In this document: positions 24,084 to 32,775 of the stretch, piece by piece
Numbering within the stretch: position 1 is the first letter of the stretch
Layout of the letters: each line of letters begins with the position of its first letter
Assembly (NCBI RefSeq): GCF_023242365.1
Contig: NZ_JALLIX010000045.1
Span: forward strand, 1-53,901
Length of the DNA stretch: 53,901 nt
Reading direction: 5' to 3'
From: Pseudomonas sp. MWU13-2100
Lineage (GTDB): Bacteria > Pseudomonadota > Gammaproteobacteria > Pseudomonadales > Pseudomonadaceae
The notes under the pieces: model-generated
What the model saw: the letters and a program-made list of their open reading frames with translations, nothing else
What the model was told of the DNA's origin: nothing
The model's database searches: none
Position numbers and translations under genes: made by a program

Positions 24084-25168
24084 TTGTTGGACTTCACTTT
24101 GCTCCAGGAGCGGGTCATCAGGCGCATGATCTCGGGTGTCGGAGTGGTGGAGATGTAGAGCTTATCGAGGACTTCCTGGGACGGATAGACCTCGGGGTTG
24201 TTCACCAGTGCTTCGTCCATGTACTGCTTGGCCGCCGGATTGGGGTTGGCGTAGCCGACGGTGGCGCTGACCTTGGCAATCACTTGCGGGTCCAGCAGGT
24301 AGTTGATGAAGGCATGGGCTTCTTTCACATTGGTCGCATCCGCGGGAATGGCCAGCAGGTCGAACCACAGGTTGCTGCCTTCCTTGGGAATCGAGTAGGC
24401 GATGTTCACCCCGTTCTTGGCTTCCTTGGCCCGGTTGGCGGCCTGGAACACATCGCCCGAGTAACCGAAGGCGATGCAGATGTCGCCGTTGGCCAGGTCC
24501 GAGATGTACTTGGATGAGTGGAAATAGGTGATATAGGGACGCAGGGTCAGCAGCTTGGCTTCAGCCTTCTTGTAGTCCTCGGGTTTCGAACTGCGTGGGT
24601 CCATGCCCATGTAGTTGAGCATCGCCGGGAATACTTCGTCGGCCGAGTCCATGAACGACACGCCGCACTGGGTAAGCTTCTTCAGGTTCTCCGGTTCGAA
24701 CAGCACCGCCCAGGAATCGATATGGTCGATGCCCAGCACCTGCTTGATCTTGTCGACGTTATAGCCGATACCGTTGGTGCCCCACAGGTAGGGCGCCGAG
24801 TGTTCATTGCCCGGGTCGTTTTTCTCCAGCAGCTTGAGCAGCTTGGGATCGAGGTTCTTCCAGTTCGGCAACTGCGCGCGATCCAGTTTCAGGAAGGCCC
24901 CGGCTTTCACCTGGCGGCCGAGAAAATGGTTGGAAGGCACCACCACGTCGTAGCCGGTGCGGCCGGCGAGCAACTTGCCTTCCAGGGTTTCGTTGGAGTC
25001 GAAGACGTCGTAGATCACCTTGATACCGGTCTTGCCCTGGAAGTCGGCGAGGGTGGTATCACCGATATAGTCGGTCCAGTTGTAGACGCTGACGGTCGGC
25101 TCGGCTTGTGCGGTGGCGCTGAACAGCAAGGCCAGTGCTAGCGGAACGACGGATTTCAATAGACGCAT
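24080..25168 (-). CDS. Polyamine ABC transporter substrate-binding protein (PotF/SpuD-like)
   Basis: A 362-residue periplasmic receptor with signal peptide about 1-22 (MRLLKSVVPLALALLFSATAQA). The mature start TVSVYNWTDYIGDTTLADFQ and the segments VPSNHFLGRQVKAGAFLKLD and PYLWGTNGIGYN are hallmarks of PotF/SpuD/SpuE putrescine or spermidine receptors. It lies between the ligase-like and oxidase genes; the permease and ATPase partners are not in this window. ATG 25168 has AAGAGGT upstream. The overlap with puuB indicates one transcript. Confidence 0.9.
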   Translation of the reverse strand: MRLLKSVVPLALALLFSATAQAEPTVSVYNWTDYIGDTTLADFQGKTGIKVIYDVFDSNETLEGKLLAGRTGYDVVVPSNHFLGRQVKAGAFLKLDRAQLPNWKNLDPKLLKLLEKNDPGNEHSAPYLWGTNGIGYNVDKIKQVLGIDHIDSWAVLFEPENLKKLTQCGVSFMDSADEVFPAMLNYMGMDPRSSKPEDYKKAEAKLLTLRPYITYFHSSKYISDLANGDICIAFGYSGDVFQAANRAKEAKNGVNIAYSIPKEGSNLWFDLLAIPADATNVKEAHAFINYLLDPQVIAKVSATVGYANPNPAAKQYMDEALVNNPEVYPSQEVLDKLYISTTPTPEIMRLMTRSWSKVKSNK

Positions 25169-25217
25169 TCGACACCTCTTGTTGGGGTTGTTTTTCGGTC
25201 TGGGTAAAGGTTCTGGA

Positions 25218-26576
25218 TCAGACGCTCAGCAGCAGGAACTCGCGTTCCCAGGAACTGATCACACGCTTGAAGTTTTCGTGTTCGGCACGCTTCACCGCCA
25301 CGTAGCCACGGACAAACTGGGTGCCCAGGTAGCGTTCGATGGTCGGGCAGTCTTCCATGTGCGCCAGCGCGTCCTCGATGGTGATCGGCAGGCGCAGGTT
25401 GCGGCGCTCATAGGCGCGGCCCTCGACCTTGGCGCTCGGTTCGATCTGCTCGACCATGCCCAGGTAGCCGCACAACAGGCTTGCGGCAATCGCCAGGTAA
25501 GGGTTGGCATCGGCGCCTGGCAGGCGGTTTTCCACGCGCATGGCGTCGGGGCTGGAGGTCGGCACCCGCAGGCCGACGGTGCGGTTTTCCTCGCCCCACT
25601 CGACATTGACCGGCGCCGAAGTGTCCGGCAGGAAGCGGCGGAACGAGTTGACGTTGGGGGCGAACATCGGCAGCAGCTTGGGGATGTACTTCTGCAGACC
25701 GCCGATATGGTGCAGGAACAGCTGGCTCATCTGTCCGTCGGCATCGACGAAGATCGGTTTGCCGGTGACGCTGTCGACCACGCTCTGGTGCAGGTGCATG
25801 GCGCTGCCGGGCTCGTCGGCGATCGGCTTGGCCATAAAGGTCGCGGTGACGTTGTGCTTGAGCGCGGCTTCGCGCAGGGTGCGCTTGAACACGGTGATCT
25901 GGTCGGCCAGGTCGAGGGCATCGCCGTGACGGAAGTTGATTTCCATCTGCGCCGGGCCGTCTTCGTGAATCAGCGTATCGAGGTCCAGGCCCTGGGCTTC
26001 GCACCAGTCGTAGACGTCTTCGAACAGCGGGTCGAATTCGTTGGCGGCATCGATGGAGAACGACTGCCGACCGCTTTCCGCGCGACCCGAACGCCCCAAA
26101 GGGGCCTTGAGCGGCAGGTCCGGGTCTTCACAGCGCTGGGTCAGGTAGAACTCCATCTCCGGGGCAACAATGGGTTGCCAGCCTTTGTCGGCATACAGCT
26201 TGAGGACCTTCTTCAGGACATTGCGCGGCGACAGCTCGATAGGGTTGCCCTGTTTGTCGAAGGTGTCGTGGATCACGATGGCGGTCGGCTCGATGGCCCA
26301 TGGCACCACATACATGGCCGACGAATCCGGCCGGCAGATCATGTCGATATCGGCGGGGTCGAGCAGGTCGTAATAGACATCGTCGTCGACAAAGTCCCCT
26401 GTTACCGTTTGCAAAAGCACACTTTCCGGCAGGCGCATGCCTCGCTCATGCAGGAACTTGTTGGTGGGTGCGATCTTGCCGCGGGCGATACCGGTCAGGT
26501 CACTGACCACGCACTCTACTTCGGTAATCTTGTGTTCTTTCAGCCACGAAGACAGCTGATCGAAAGGGGCATTCAT
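25218..26576 (-). CDS. Glutamine synthetase family protein, probable gamma-glutamylpolyamine synthetase (PuuA/PauA type)
   Basis: A 452-residue protein of the GS fold. Present are the N-terminal beta-Grasp part (ECVVSDLTGIARGKIAP), the metal-binding PEMEFYL and EDGPAQMEINF, the ATP-site loop KPIADEPGSAMHLHQSV and the arginine loop ENRTVGLRVP. These features and the neighbours point to gamma-glutamylation of putrescine or another polyamine rather than ammonia assimilation. I chose ATG 26576 (MNAPFDQLSSWLKEHKITE); the open frame runs 40 codons further but is not GS-like. It heads a three-gene operon and faces an AraC regulator. Confidence 0.87.
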   Translation of the reverse strand: MNAPFDQLSSWLKEHKITEVECVVSDLTGIARGKIAPTNKFLHERGMRLPESVLLQTVTGDFVDDDVYYDLLDPADIDMICRPDSSAMYVVPWAIEPTAIVIHDTFDKQGNPIELSPRNVLKKVLKLYADKGWQPIVAPEMEFYLTQRCEDPDLPLKAPLGRSGRAESGRQSFSIDAANEFDPLFEDVYDWCEAQGLDLDTLIHEDGPAQMEINFRHGDALDLADQITVFKRTLREAALKHNVTATFMAKPIADEPGSAMHLHQSVVDSVTGKPIFVDADGQMSQLFLHHIGGLQKYIPKLLPMFAPNVNSFRRFLPDTSAPVNVEWGEENRTVGLRVPTSSPDAMRVENRLPGADANPYLAIAASLLCGYLGMVEQIEPSAKVEGRAYERRNLRLPITIEDALAHMEDCPTIERYLGTQFVRGYVAVKRAEHENFKRVISSWEREFLLLSV

Positions 26577-26729
26577 AAAGACCTCGTTGTTGGTTTTTTT
26601 CTGCGCCGGCTGATCTGTCTGCATCCCGGCCGAGCGGCGAGAGACTTCCCCTGCGGCGCATTGGCGACTATCTTGGGCGAGCGATGGGGGGCCCATCTAT
26701 CCACTTTATGACGGCATAAGACGCACCAA

Positions 26730-27659
26730 ATGAGTGCGAACGGTCATCCGATGACAGAGTCAAACGCCTTGCGGGTTCAAGCGTTCAATACCGCCGATGT
26801 GGCCGAGCAGATACGCGCCACACCGGGTTGGGTGCAGCATTACCAGCAGATGTCGCCGGGACATTTCGCCGGGCAGATTCGTTACCTGGACCTGCAAGGG
26901 GTGCAGATCTACGAGGAGTGCATGAACACCCGGGTCGAGCAGAATTTCAGTGCGCCGTCGGGGGCGCTGGCCTTCTGTTTCGATCGCAGTGACAACGCCT
27001 TGTATGTGCTCAACGGCGAGAGCCGCAATATCTGGATCACTCCCGAGAACTATCAGGAAGTGGCAGTGGTGTTCGGTGCGGAGTTCGTGCAGCAGCATGG
27101 CCTGGACGTGGCGCGACTGGAGGGGTTGTTCATGGCGCCGCTCAACTCGCAACAGAACGGCTTGTTCAGTCGCTGGCTGAGCGGGACCCTGACCCGCCTG
27201 GCGCAGACCTTCGATCCGCCGAGTCGGGAAAGCCTGACCCAGCAACTGCTGGACGACTGTCTCTACATTCTCGATAACGCTGTCTGCCTGGACCCAGGTT
27301 CCTTGCAGCGCCGCGCCGAGGAGCGTTCGATCATGAAGCGCATCGGCGAGTGGGCGGCCGATTCGCCTGATGAAACCCTCAACCTGCTGGAACTGTCCGG
27401 TTTCGCCGGGGTTTCATTGCGTCAGTTACAGCACACCTTCAAGGCCTACACAGGTATGACGCCGAGCCATTGGCTGCGTTTGCGCCGGCTCAACAGCGCC
27501 CGCCATGAACTGCTCGGGCGCAATGCCCTGGACAAGACGGTGGCCGAGGTGGCGATGAATTGGTCGTTCTGGCATCTGGGGCGATTTTCGAACAGCTATC
27601 GGGCGTTGTTCGGCGAGCTGCCCAGCGAGACCCTCAAACGTGGCCAGCGGCTGCGCTGA
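26730..27659 (+). CDS. AraC family transcriptional regulator (EutR/FeaR-like)
   Basis: A 309-residue regulator (302 if ATG 26751 is used; neither start has a clear ribosome site). The N-terminal ligand domain contains QHYQQMSPGHFAGQIRYLDL and GALAFCFDRSDNALYVLNGE. The C-terminal AraC domain has LNLLELSGFAGVSLRQLQHT, FKAYTGMTPSHWLRLRRL and VAEVAMNWSFWHLGRFSNSY. It is divergent from the glutamine-synthetase-like gene across about 150 bp and is the obvious candidate regulator of the polyamine cluster. Confidence 0.87.
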   Translation: MSANGHPMTESNALRVQAFNTADVAEQIRATPGWVQHYQQMSPGHFAGQIRYLDLQGVQIYEECMNTRVEQNFSAPSGALAFCFDRSDNALYVLNGESRNIWITPENYQEVAVVFGAEFVQQHGLDVARLEGLFMAPLNSQQNGLFSRWLSGTLTRLAQTFDPPSRESLTQQLLDDCLYILDNAVCLDPGSLQRRAEERSIMKRIGEWAADSPDETLNLLELSGFAGVSLRQLQHTFKAYTGMTPSHWLRLRRLNSARHELLGRNALDKTVAEVAMNWSFWHLGRFSNSYRALFGELPSETLKRGQRLR

Positions 27660-27668
27660 GACCGCGCC

Positions 27669-28067
27669 TCAGGTATCACGCAACAGGTCGTTGGCGTTGA
27701 GCAGGGCGTAGGCGATCTGCGGGTTTTTCTCCAGGCCACGGCGGATCGCCGCCGGAATCGACTGGCGGGTCTTGCGGCACAGGCCGGGGTGTTCGGCGAT
27801 CTGGATGTCGATGCCGCGCATGGTCCGTACTTCATTGAAGCCCGGGGCGACGGACACACGCAGGCCCAGCTGTTGGTACATCCGCTGTTGCAGGTGTTCG
27901 AGGTCGGTCAGGCTCTTGAGGTTTTCCAGGCGTTCGAGCAGAACCTTTTCCTGCTGGCGGGTCAGAGCCAGGATGCGCAGGTCGGCGCCCTGTATCTGCA
28001 GCAGTTGTTCCCGCTCGCAAATGCAGGCGCCGGGTGGGCAGGGCTGACGGATCGGTAAGGCTGTCAT
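27669..28067 (-). CDS. Conserved hypothetical protein with N-terminal Cys-x4-Cys-x-Cys motif
   Basis: A 132-residue protein. Near the N-terminus is CPPGACICEREQLL, a close trio of cysteines (Cys10, Cys15, Cys17). The middle is helical and charged (LALTRQQEKVLLERLENLKSL). The end has GLCRKTRQSIPAAIRRGLEK followed by NPQIAYALLNANDLL. I recall similar short proteins in other Pseudomonas but no function. The cysteines could bind a metal or iron-sulfur cluster; that is inference. It is convergent with the AraC gene (9 bp apart) and 43 bp downstream of ampC on the same strand. Confidence 0.75.
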   Translation of the reverse strand: MTALPIRQPCPPGACICEREQLLQIQGADLRILALTRQQEKVLLERLENLKSLTDLEHLQQRMYQQLGLRVSVAPGFNEVRTMRGIDIQIAEHPGLCRKTRQSIPAAIRRGLEKNPQIAYALLNANDLLRDT

Positions 28068-28110
28068 GGACTCCGATCATAGCCAACCCGGCCGGCCTTT
28101 GCCTATCCGC

Positions 28111-29286
28111 TTACTTAACGGTCTCCAGCGCGTTGAGGATCTGGTAGGCGGCTTTTACCCTGACCGGGTTGGGATAGTTTTTGTTGGCCAGCATCACGAT
28201 GCCGATTTTCTTTGCCGGCACGTAGACGACGTAGGCGCCGAAGCCTCGGGTCGCGCCAGTCTTGTTGAACAGCGCATTCTTTTGCGGCGGTTGCGCGGGG
28301 GGGAACGGCGTCGTGATCTTGTGGGCCTCATACGCCATTTTCGAGGAGTTGCCCGTCAGCAATTGCTCAAGTTTGACCGGGTAGGGGTAGAACTCCCATC
28401 CCAGTCCCTGGGTGGTTCCATCGACCTGGTAGTAACCGCTCTGCGTCAGGTCGACGGCTTTGTGCAGCGGGGCTTCGAGGGTTTCCGGCTGGAGGTTGGC
28501 CTCGACAAAACGCAGCAGGTCGGTCGCGGTGGTCTTGATGCCGTAGGCTTCGGCATCCAGTGCGCCCGGGCCGACCCGGACGGATTGGCCATCCTGGGTG
28601 TAACCCTCGGCGTAATGACCCATCTGTGCCGGCGGCACGTGGAGATAGGTGTGTTTCATGCCTAGCGCCGGCAGCAGGGTTTTTTCGATCAGTTCATCGT
28701 AGGGGGCGCCGAGGCTTTTCGCGGCCACATAACCGAAGAGCCCCAGGCTCGGGTTCGAATACTGCCGATAGGTGCCGGCCGGATAGGTCGGTTTCCATTG
28801 CTTGAAGTAGTCGAGCATCTTGTCCTGGGCGTCGAACGCGTCCGGGAACTGCAACGGCAGGCCACCGGCTGAGTAGGTGCCGAGTTGCAACACCGTGATG
28901 TTATCGAAGGCACTGCCTTGCAGTTCCGGCAGGTAGTGGCTGACGCGCTCCGACGGGACCAGTTTGCCCTGGGCCTGGGCATAGCCGGCGAGGGCGGCGG
29001 CGAAGGTCTTGCTGACTGAGCCGATCTCGAACAGGGTGTCATCGGTCACCACTTGCCGGTTGCTCTTCGAGGCCAACCCGTAGTTGAAGTGATACGGCTT
29101 TGCGTTCACCAGAACGGCCACCGCCATGCCGGGAATATTCTGCTCCTGCATGATCGGGCCGATGGCGGCGTCGACGATGGACTGGATGTTGTCCCGGGTC
29201 TGGTCCGCCGCGAAGCTGTTGCTTGCGCCGATCAGCAAGAGGGAGGTCACCAGGACTTCCAGTTTGGCAAGGTTCTTCTTGAACAT
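28111..29286 (-). CDS. ampC: Class C beta-lactamase
   Basis: A 391-residue periplasmic serine hydrolase with signal peptide about 1-27 (LLLIGASNSFAADQ). All class C motifs are in place: the nucleophile Ser90 and Lys93 in SVSK, Tyr176-Ser-Asn178 in YSN, and Lys342-Thr-Gly344 in NKTGATRGFGAY. Length is normal. It hydrolyses penicillins and cephalosporins. An ampR-type LysR gene is divergent across 247 bp, the classical inducible arrangement in which AmpR responds to cell-wall muropeptides. Spectrum and expression level cannot be read from the sequence. Confidence 0.95.
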   Translation of the reverse strand: MFKKNLAKLEVLVTSLLLIGASNSFAADQTRDNIQSIVDAAIGPIMQEQNIPGMAVAVLVNAKPYHFNYGLASKSNRQVVTDDTLFEIGSVSKTFAAALAGYAQAQGKLVPSERVSHYLPELQGSAFDNITVLQLGTYSAGGLPLQFPDAFDAQDKMLDYFKQWKPTYPAGTYRQYSNPSLGLFGYVAAKSLGAPYDELIEKTLLPALGMKHTYLHVPPAQMGHYAEGYTQDGQSVRVGPGALDAEAYGIKTTATDLLRFVEANLQPETLEAPLHKAVDLTQSGYYQVDGTTQGLGWEFYPYPVKLEQLLTGNSSKMAYEAHKITTPFPPAQPPQKNALFNKTGATRGFGAYVVYVPAKKIGIVMLANKNYPNPVRVKAAYQILNALETVK

Positions 29287-29319
29287 GGTTCAACGGCTCC
29301 CATTATGTTTCATTATGTT

Positions 29320-29345
29320 AACCGCTCACCCTGGAGCGGTTTTTT
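29320..29345 (+). terminator. Plus-strand intrinsic terminator in the ampC-ampR spacer
   Basis: AACCGCTC (29320-29327) pairs perfectly with GAGCGGTT (29334-29341) around a six-base loop, and six T occupy 29340-29345. By sequence it terminates plus-strand transcription, yet no plus-strand gene lies upstream. In ampC orientation it is a hairpin in the 5' leader, about 34 bp before the ATG. The rest of the spacer should hold the divergent promoters and the AmpR site; I cannot place these with confidence. Confidence 0.65.
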
Positions 29346-29533
29346 GTGTCGAAAATACGTCGCTGCGATCATCCGGCTGCGCTGGTGGAGGGGGGCAACC
29401 GCTGATTTATGCGGCTCTCCGTGGTTTTTTTACAGCCCATACAAGGGCCGGGACGCCGAATGTAGTCAGTGCGCGGGAAATCGACAAACAATGAAATTTC
29501 GGATTAGCTATTAGAAAATTTTGGGGCTTGATT

Positions 29534-30412
29534 ATGGTTCGACCGCACTTGCCGTTGAACGCGCTACGCGCCTTCGAGGCGTCCGCGCGGCACTTGAGTT
29601 TCACCCGGGCGGCAATTGAACTGTGCGTGACCCAGGCCGCGGTGAGTCATCAGGTCAAGGGCCTTGAGCGGCAGTTGAAGGTGACACTGTTCAAACGCAT
29701 TGCCCGCGGACTGATGCTGACGGCCGAAGGCGAAAGCCTGTTGCCGGTGCTCAACGAGTCCTTCGACCGGATTGCCCAGACTCTGGGGCGGTTTGAGGGC
29801 GGGCACTATCGGGAGGTGCTCTCGGTGGGGGCGGTGGGGACTTTTGCGCTGGGCTGGTTGTTGCCGCGATTGGCGGATTTTCGTGCCCGGCATCCGTTTG
29901 TCGACTTGCGCCTGTCAACCCACAATAACCGTGTCGACGTGGCGGCCGAGGGCCTTGATTTCGCCATTCGTTTCGGTGCCGGTGCCTGGCACGGGGTCGA
30001 GGCCATGCATCTGCTGGAAACGCCCCTTTCAGTGCTGTGTACCGCGCAGATCGCACGACAACTCAAAAGTCCGGTCGATGTGCTGAAGCAGACGCTGTTG
30101 CGCTCTTATCGAACGGACGAGTGGCCGCGGTGGTTTCAGGCGGCTGGCTTGCCGGAGGAGGGACGGGTACCGGAGAGCATCGTCTTCGATTCCTCGCTGG
30201 CGATGATGGAGGCGGCGCTTCAGGGGGCGGGTGTGGCGCTGGTACCGGTGATGATGTTCTCCCGGCAATTGGAGGCGGAGCTGGTTCTACAACCCTTCGA
30301 TATCGCGATTGCCACGGGCAGCTACTGGCTGACCCGTTTGCAGTCGCGTCCTGAAACCTCGGCGATGGCGGCGTTCAGGAGCTGGCTGGGCGATGCGGTG
30401 GCTACGCTTTGA
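29534..30412 (+). CDS. ampR: LysR family regulator AmpR
   Basis: A 292-residue LysR regulator. The start MVRPHLPLNALRAFEASARH, then LSFTRAAIELCVTQAAVSHQ and LKVTLFKRIARGLMLT, is typical of AmpR. The effector domain includes VGAVGTFALGWLLPRL and VDLRLSTHNNRVDVAAEGLD, which match the muropeptide-binding domain as I know it. AmpR activates ampC when 1,6-anhydro-muropeptides accumulate and represses it with UDP-MurNAc-pentapeptide bound. ATG 29534 is chosen over an in-frame TTG two codons earlier. The divergent ampC supports the name. Confidence 0.92.
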   Translation: MVRPHLPLNALRAFEASARHLSFTRAAIELCVTQAAVSHQVKGLERQLKVTLFKRIARGLMLTAEGESLLPVLNESFDRIAQTLGRFEGGHYREVLSVGAVGTFALGWLLPRLADFRARHPFVDLRLSTHNNRVDVAAEGLDFAIRFGAGAWHGVEAMHLLETPLSVLCTAQIARQLKSPVDVLKQTLLRSYRTDEWPRWFQAAGLPEEGRVPESIVFDSSLAMMEAALQGAGVALVPVMMFSRQLEAELVLQPFDIAIATGSYWLTRLQSRPETSAMAAFRSWLGDAVATL

Positions 30413-30419
30413 GCCGCAC

Positions 30420-30488
30420 TCAGGAGTGAAGCAGGGCAATGGCGAAGGATACGACGACGGCGCAGGCAATGGCAAAGTTGAGATTCAT
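30420..30488 (-). CDS. Possible 22-residue membrane peptide
   Basis: The frame MNLNFAIACAVVVSFAIALL then HS is one hydrophobic helix with a short polar end, the pattern of small single-pass membrane proteins. It starts at ATG 30488, with only a weak purine-rich signal upstream, and ends eight bases from the ampR stop (convergent). It is too short for statistical support; the hydrophobic character is the sole argument. Confidence 0.3.
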   Translation of the reverse strand: MNLNFAIACAVVVSFAIALLHS

Positions 30489-30564
30489 GGGGGCAGGGTC
30501 CGGGACTGTAGGGGCGGGCCTATCCTGGACGGATTGCAAAAAAATGAAAAATTCTGTTTTACGA

Positions 30565-30595
30565 TTTGAATGATCAATCGAAATGATGATTCAAA
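30565..30595. other. Inverted repeat between convergent ampR and glycosyltransferase genes
   Basis: TTTGAATGATC (30565-30575) and GATGATTCAAA (30585-30595) pair at 10 of 11 positions around a nine-base loop in an AT-rich patch, eight bases from the glycosyltransferase stop. No clear T-run follows. It may help terminate transcripts from either side. Confidence 0.35.
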
Positions 30596-30602
30596 CGCCA
30601 GG

Positions 30603-31415
30603 TTATAGATGCGGCGAAGCGGGTATCGCCAGCACGGGCTCCCGGCTCAGTCGGTTGTACATTTTGACCCGACGGTGGTTCTTGGCAAAGCCGCCGGTGG
30701 CCGCCACCGTCCCGCTCTGGATATGGTCCAGATAGCGAAACAACAGGCGTGGCGCAATGCACTCGACCCGATAGCCCAGTTCGGTCATGCGGTCTTGCAG
30801 TTCATAGCCGGGATTGCCACCGTTCATATGGAAGTGCAGCCCGTGGTGCTTGATCAGGCGTGCATTCCACAACGTGCAAAAACTCTTCAGGTGCTTTTCC
30901 CGGAACCGGCTCGGCGCCCTGGCATTCAGACCCAGGGCGCGCAGGCCGCGTCGGGCGTAATGTTTGGCAAAGCGTGAGGTCAGGCGCCAGGCCGAGCGGA
31001 CCAGGCCCCGATTCAACTGCTCCAGGCAGCCGACGGCGACGACCTCCTCCGGGGTCGAGCACTGCCGGATCATCAGGCTGAACACGCCCGCGTCATGGAT
31101 AAAGGTGTCGCTGTGCAGCAGAAACAGGTATTCGGTTTCGACTACTGCCAGGGCCAGGTCCAAGGCCCGGCCATGGGCCGCGCTCCCGCATTCAGGTGCG
31201 TGGCTTTTGCGTTCGATCAGGTTGATCCAGTCCAGGCCGCGCAAGTAGTCGGTGCTCGCATCGTTCGAATCGTTATCCACCACGAACACCGGGACATCGG
31301 TTCCGTGCAAGGCGGTTTTCAGCAACTCCAGACAGGTCCGAGTCAACTCATGGGTCTTATAGTTGACTAGCACAATGCTGTAATTCGCTTGCAGGGGACG
31401 CGTGCGCACCATCAT
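30603..31415 (-). CDS. Family 2 glycosyltransferase
   Basis: A 270-residue GT-A fold protein. The N-terminus reads YSIVLVNYKTHELTRTCLEL, then VPVFVVDNDSNDAST for nucleotide-sugar binding and YLFLLHSDTFIHDAG with the metal-binding acidic motif. A later segment GLHFHMNGGNPGYELQDRM is acceptor-side. No membrane segments are evident, so it is cytoplasmic or peripheral. It stands alone, not in a polysaccharide cluster, so its sugar and acceptor are unknown. Two adjacent ATG codons (31415 and 31412) are possible starts. Confidence 0.85.
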   Translation of the reverse strand: MMVRTRPLQANYSIVLVNYKTHELTRTCLELLKTALHGTDVPVFVVDNDSNDASTDYLRGLDWINLIERKSHAPECGSAAHGRALDLALAVVETEYLFLLHSDTFIHDAGVFSLMIRQCSTPEEVVAVGCLEQLNRGLVRSAWRLTSRFAKHYARRGLRALGLNARAPSRFREKHLKSFCTLWNARLIKHHGLHFHMNGGNPGYELQDRMTELGYRVECIAPRLLFRYLDHIQSGTVAATGGFAKNHRRVKMYNRLSREPVLAIPASPHL

Positions 31416-31646
31416 GGAAAGCCTCGCTTATGGGCTGATATGAGTGCCTGGGCGTTCAGGCGTGGGCGCATTCTGCAAGGAGCCAGGTTTCAGGCATTTC
31501 TCCGTTGGGTAACTTTTTTGACACCTTTTCGTACCGTTGATTGCCCGGTGAAAGTTACAGGCGCCCGGCCCCGGCAGGTTCGCAACCTATACTCAAGACA
31601 GGTGATGCCGGCGGCACGACCGTGCTTGAGCCGGTTTTAGGGAGTT

Positions 31647-32687
31647 GTGACCTTGAGCCTGCGTGTGCTGATTCTTGCCTTGATGGTGCTGCTGGCCGCG
31701 TGTGTCGGCCAGCAGCGCGCCCCTGGGGCGACGGTGGCGACGCCGGTTTCGCCGAAGGTCTGGCAGCAGGTCGATGTCGATCTGATCCAGGCCTCCGAGC
31801 AAGCCACCGTGCAGGCTGACGACTGGGCACGTAGCACCATGGAATATTGGCGTACGCGGATCTATCAGCAGACTGACGAAAAATTCATTCCCTGGTTCGA
31901 CGGTTACTGGACCCAGGAGTGGTTGTCGATCAAGGTCGGTTGGTACCGGCTCAATGACCAGGGCGAGCAGGACCCGTCGGCCAAGCGCCTGGCGAGTTAC
32001 CTGCAGGAGCAATATCGCGCGCGGGTGTTGGCCCCGGTGGCGTTGGAGATCGATCCCGATTCGATCATGGATCAGGCGGCGCAGTTTTATCTTGAACAGA
32101 TGGGCAAGCAACTGACGGTGATCGCCCAGCGTTATGGCGTACCGGCTGACCAGCTCGACCAGCATATCAATCAGATTCCGGCGATTTCCCTGGCTCCGCC
32201 CGCCGACCACAGCGTGTCGCTGTATCAAGCGTTGCATGCCGCGCCGTTGGCCAAACTGCCGGCTTATATCGCCTTGAACGCGCGTCTGCACCTGGCTGGA
32301 GGCACCAATGACGGAACATCAAGTGCGGGGATCAATTCGGTCGCGCGGCAGACCAGCGAAAAGCTCCAGTCCGAGTTCACCAGTCGCGGGGTGGCCGGTG
32401 CGGTCGCGACAGCGGTCGGGCGGGTCGCCGGAGCGATGATTTCCCTGGGAGTGGCGGGTTTTCGCGCGGTCGTCCACGAGCATGAACAGCCCGATACCCG
32501 AGTGCGGATTCGCAAGAGCCTGGGGGATGCCTTCGACAAGGCGTGGCTCAAGCTGGTGTCGGATCCCAGTGGCGGGGTGACGGCCACGACCCACTACCTG
32601 TCGGCCCAGATCGAGGGGTATCTGGCGACAGCCGTGGAGCAGCGGGTGCTGGTCGAGCCGCAAGGGAATCTGACACCCCGTCCTTGA
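31647..32687 (+). CDS. Hypothetical lipoprotein
   Basis: A 346-residue protein with a lipoprotein signal: MTLSLRVLILALMVLLAAC, with Cys19 as the lipidation site in LLAAC. The start is GTG 31647, with AGGGAG three bases upstream. The mature part is rich in helices and contains WARSTMEYWRTRIYQQTDEK, WFDGYWTQEWLSIKVGWYRL, and near 245-275 a glycine/alanine-rich hydrophobic stretch (GVAGAVATAVGRVAGAMISL) that could be a second membrane-associated segment. I recognise no family. It is followed 88 bp later by a MATE exporter, but a link is not evident. Confidence 0.8.
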   Translation: MTLSLRVLILALMVLLAACVGQQRAPGATVATPVSPKVWQQVDVDLIQASEQATVQADDWARSTMEYWRTRIYQQTDEKFIPWFDGYWTQEWLSIKVGWYRLNDQGEQDPSAKRLASYLQEQYRARVLAPVALEIDPDSIMDQAAQFYLEQMGKQLTVIAQRYGVPADQLDQHINQIPAISLAPPADHSVSLYQALHAAPLAKLPAYIALNARLHLAGGTNDGTSSAGINSVARQTSEKLQSEFTSRGVAGAVATAVGRVAGAMISLGVAGFRAVVHEHEQPDTRVRIRKSLGDAFDKAWLKLVSDPSGGVTATTHYLSAQIEGYLATAVEQRVLVEPQGNLTPRP

Positions 32688-32775
32688 TCTGGCGCACGAA
32701 TGCTCAACACAGGGGCCTCTATAGGGTAGAGTCGGCCAGCATCGCAGATGCCATCATTCGGAACTCTATCCCTTC

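Noticed and set aside
25113..26711. 532-codon plus-strand frame opposite the glutamine synthetase-like gene
   Set aside because: It lacks recognisable domains, and the minus strand carries a clear GS family protein.
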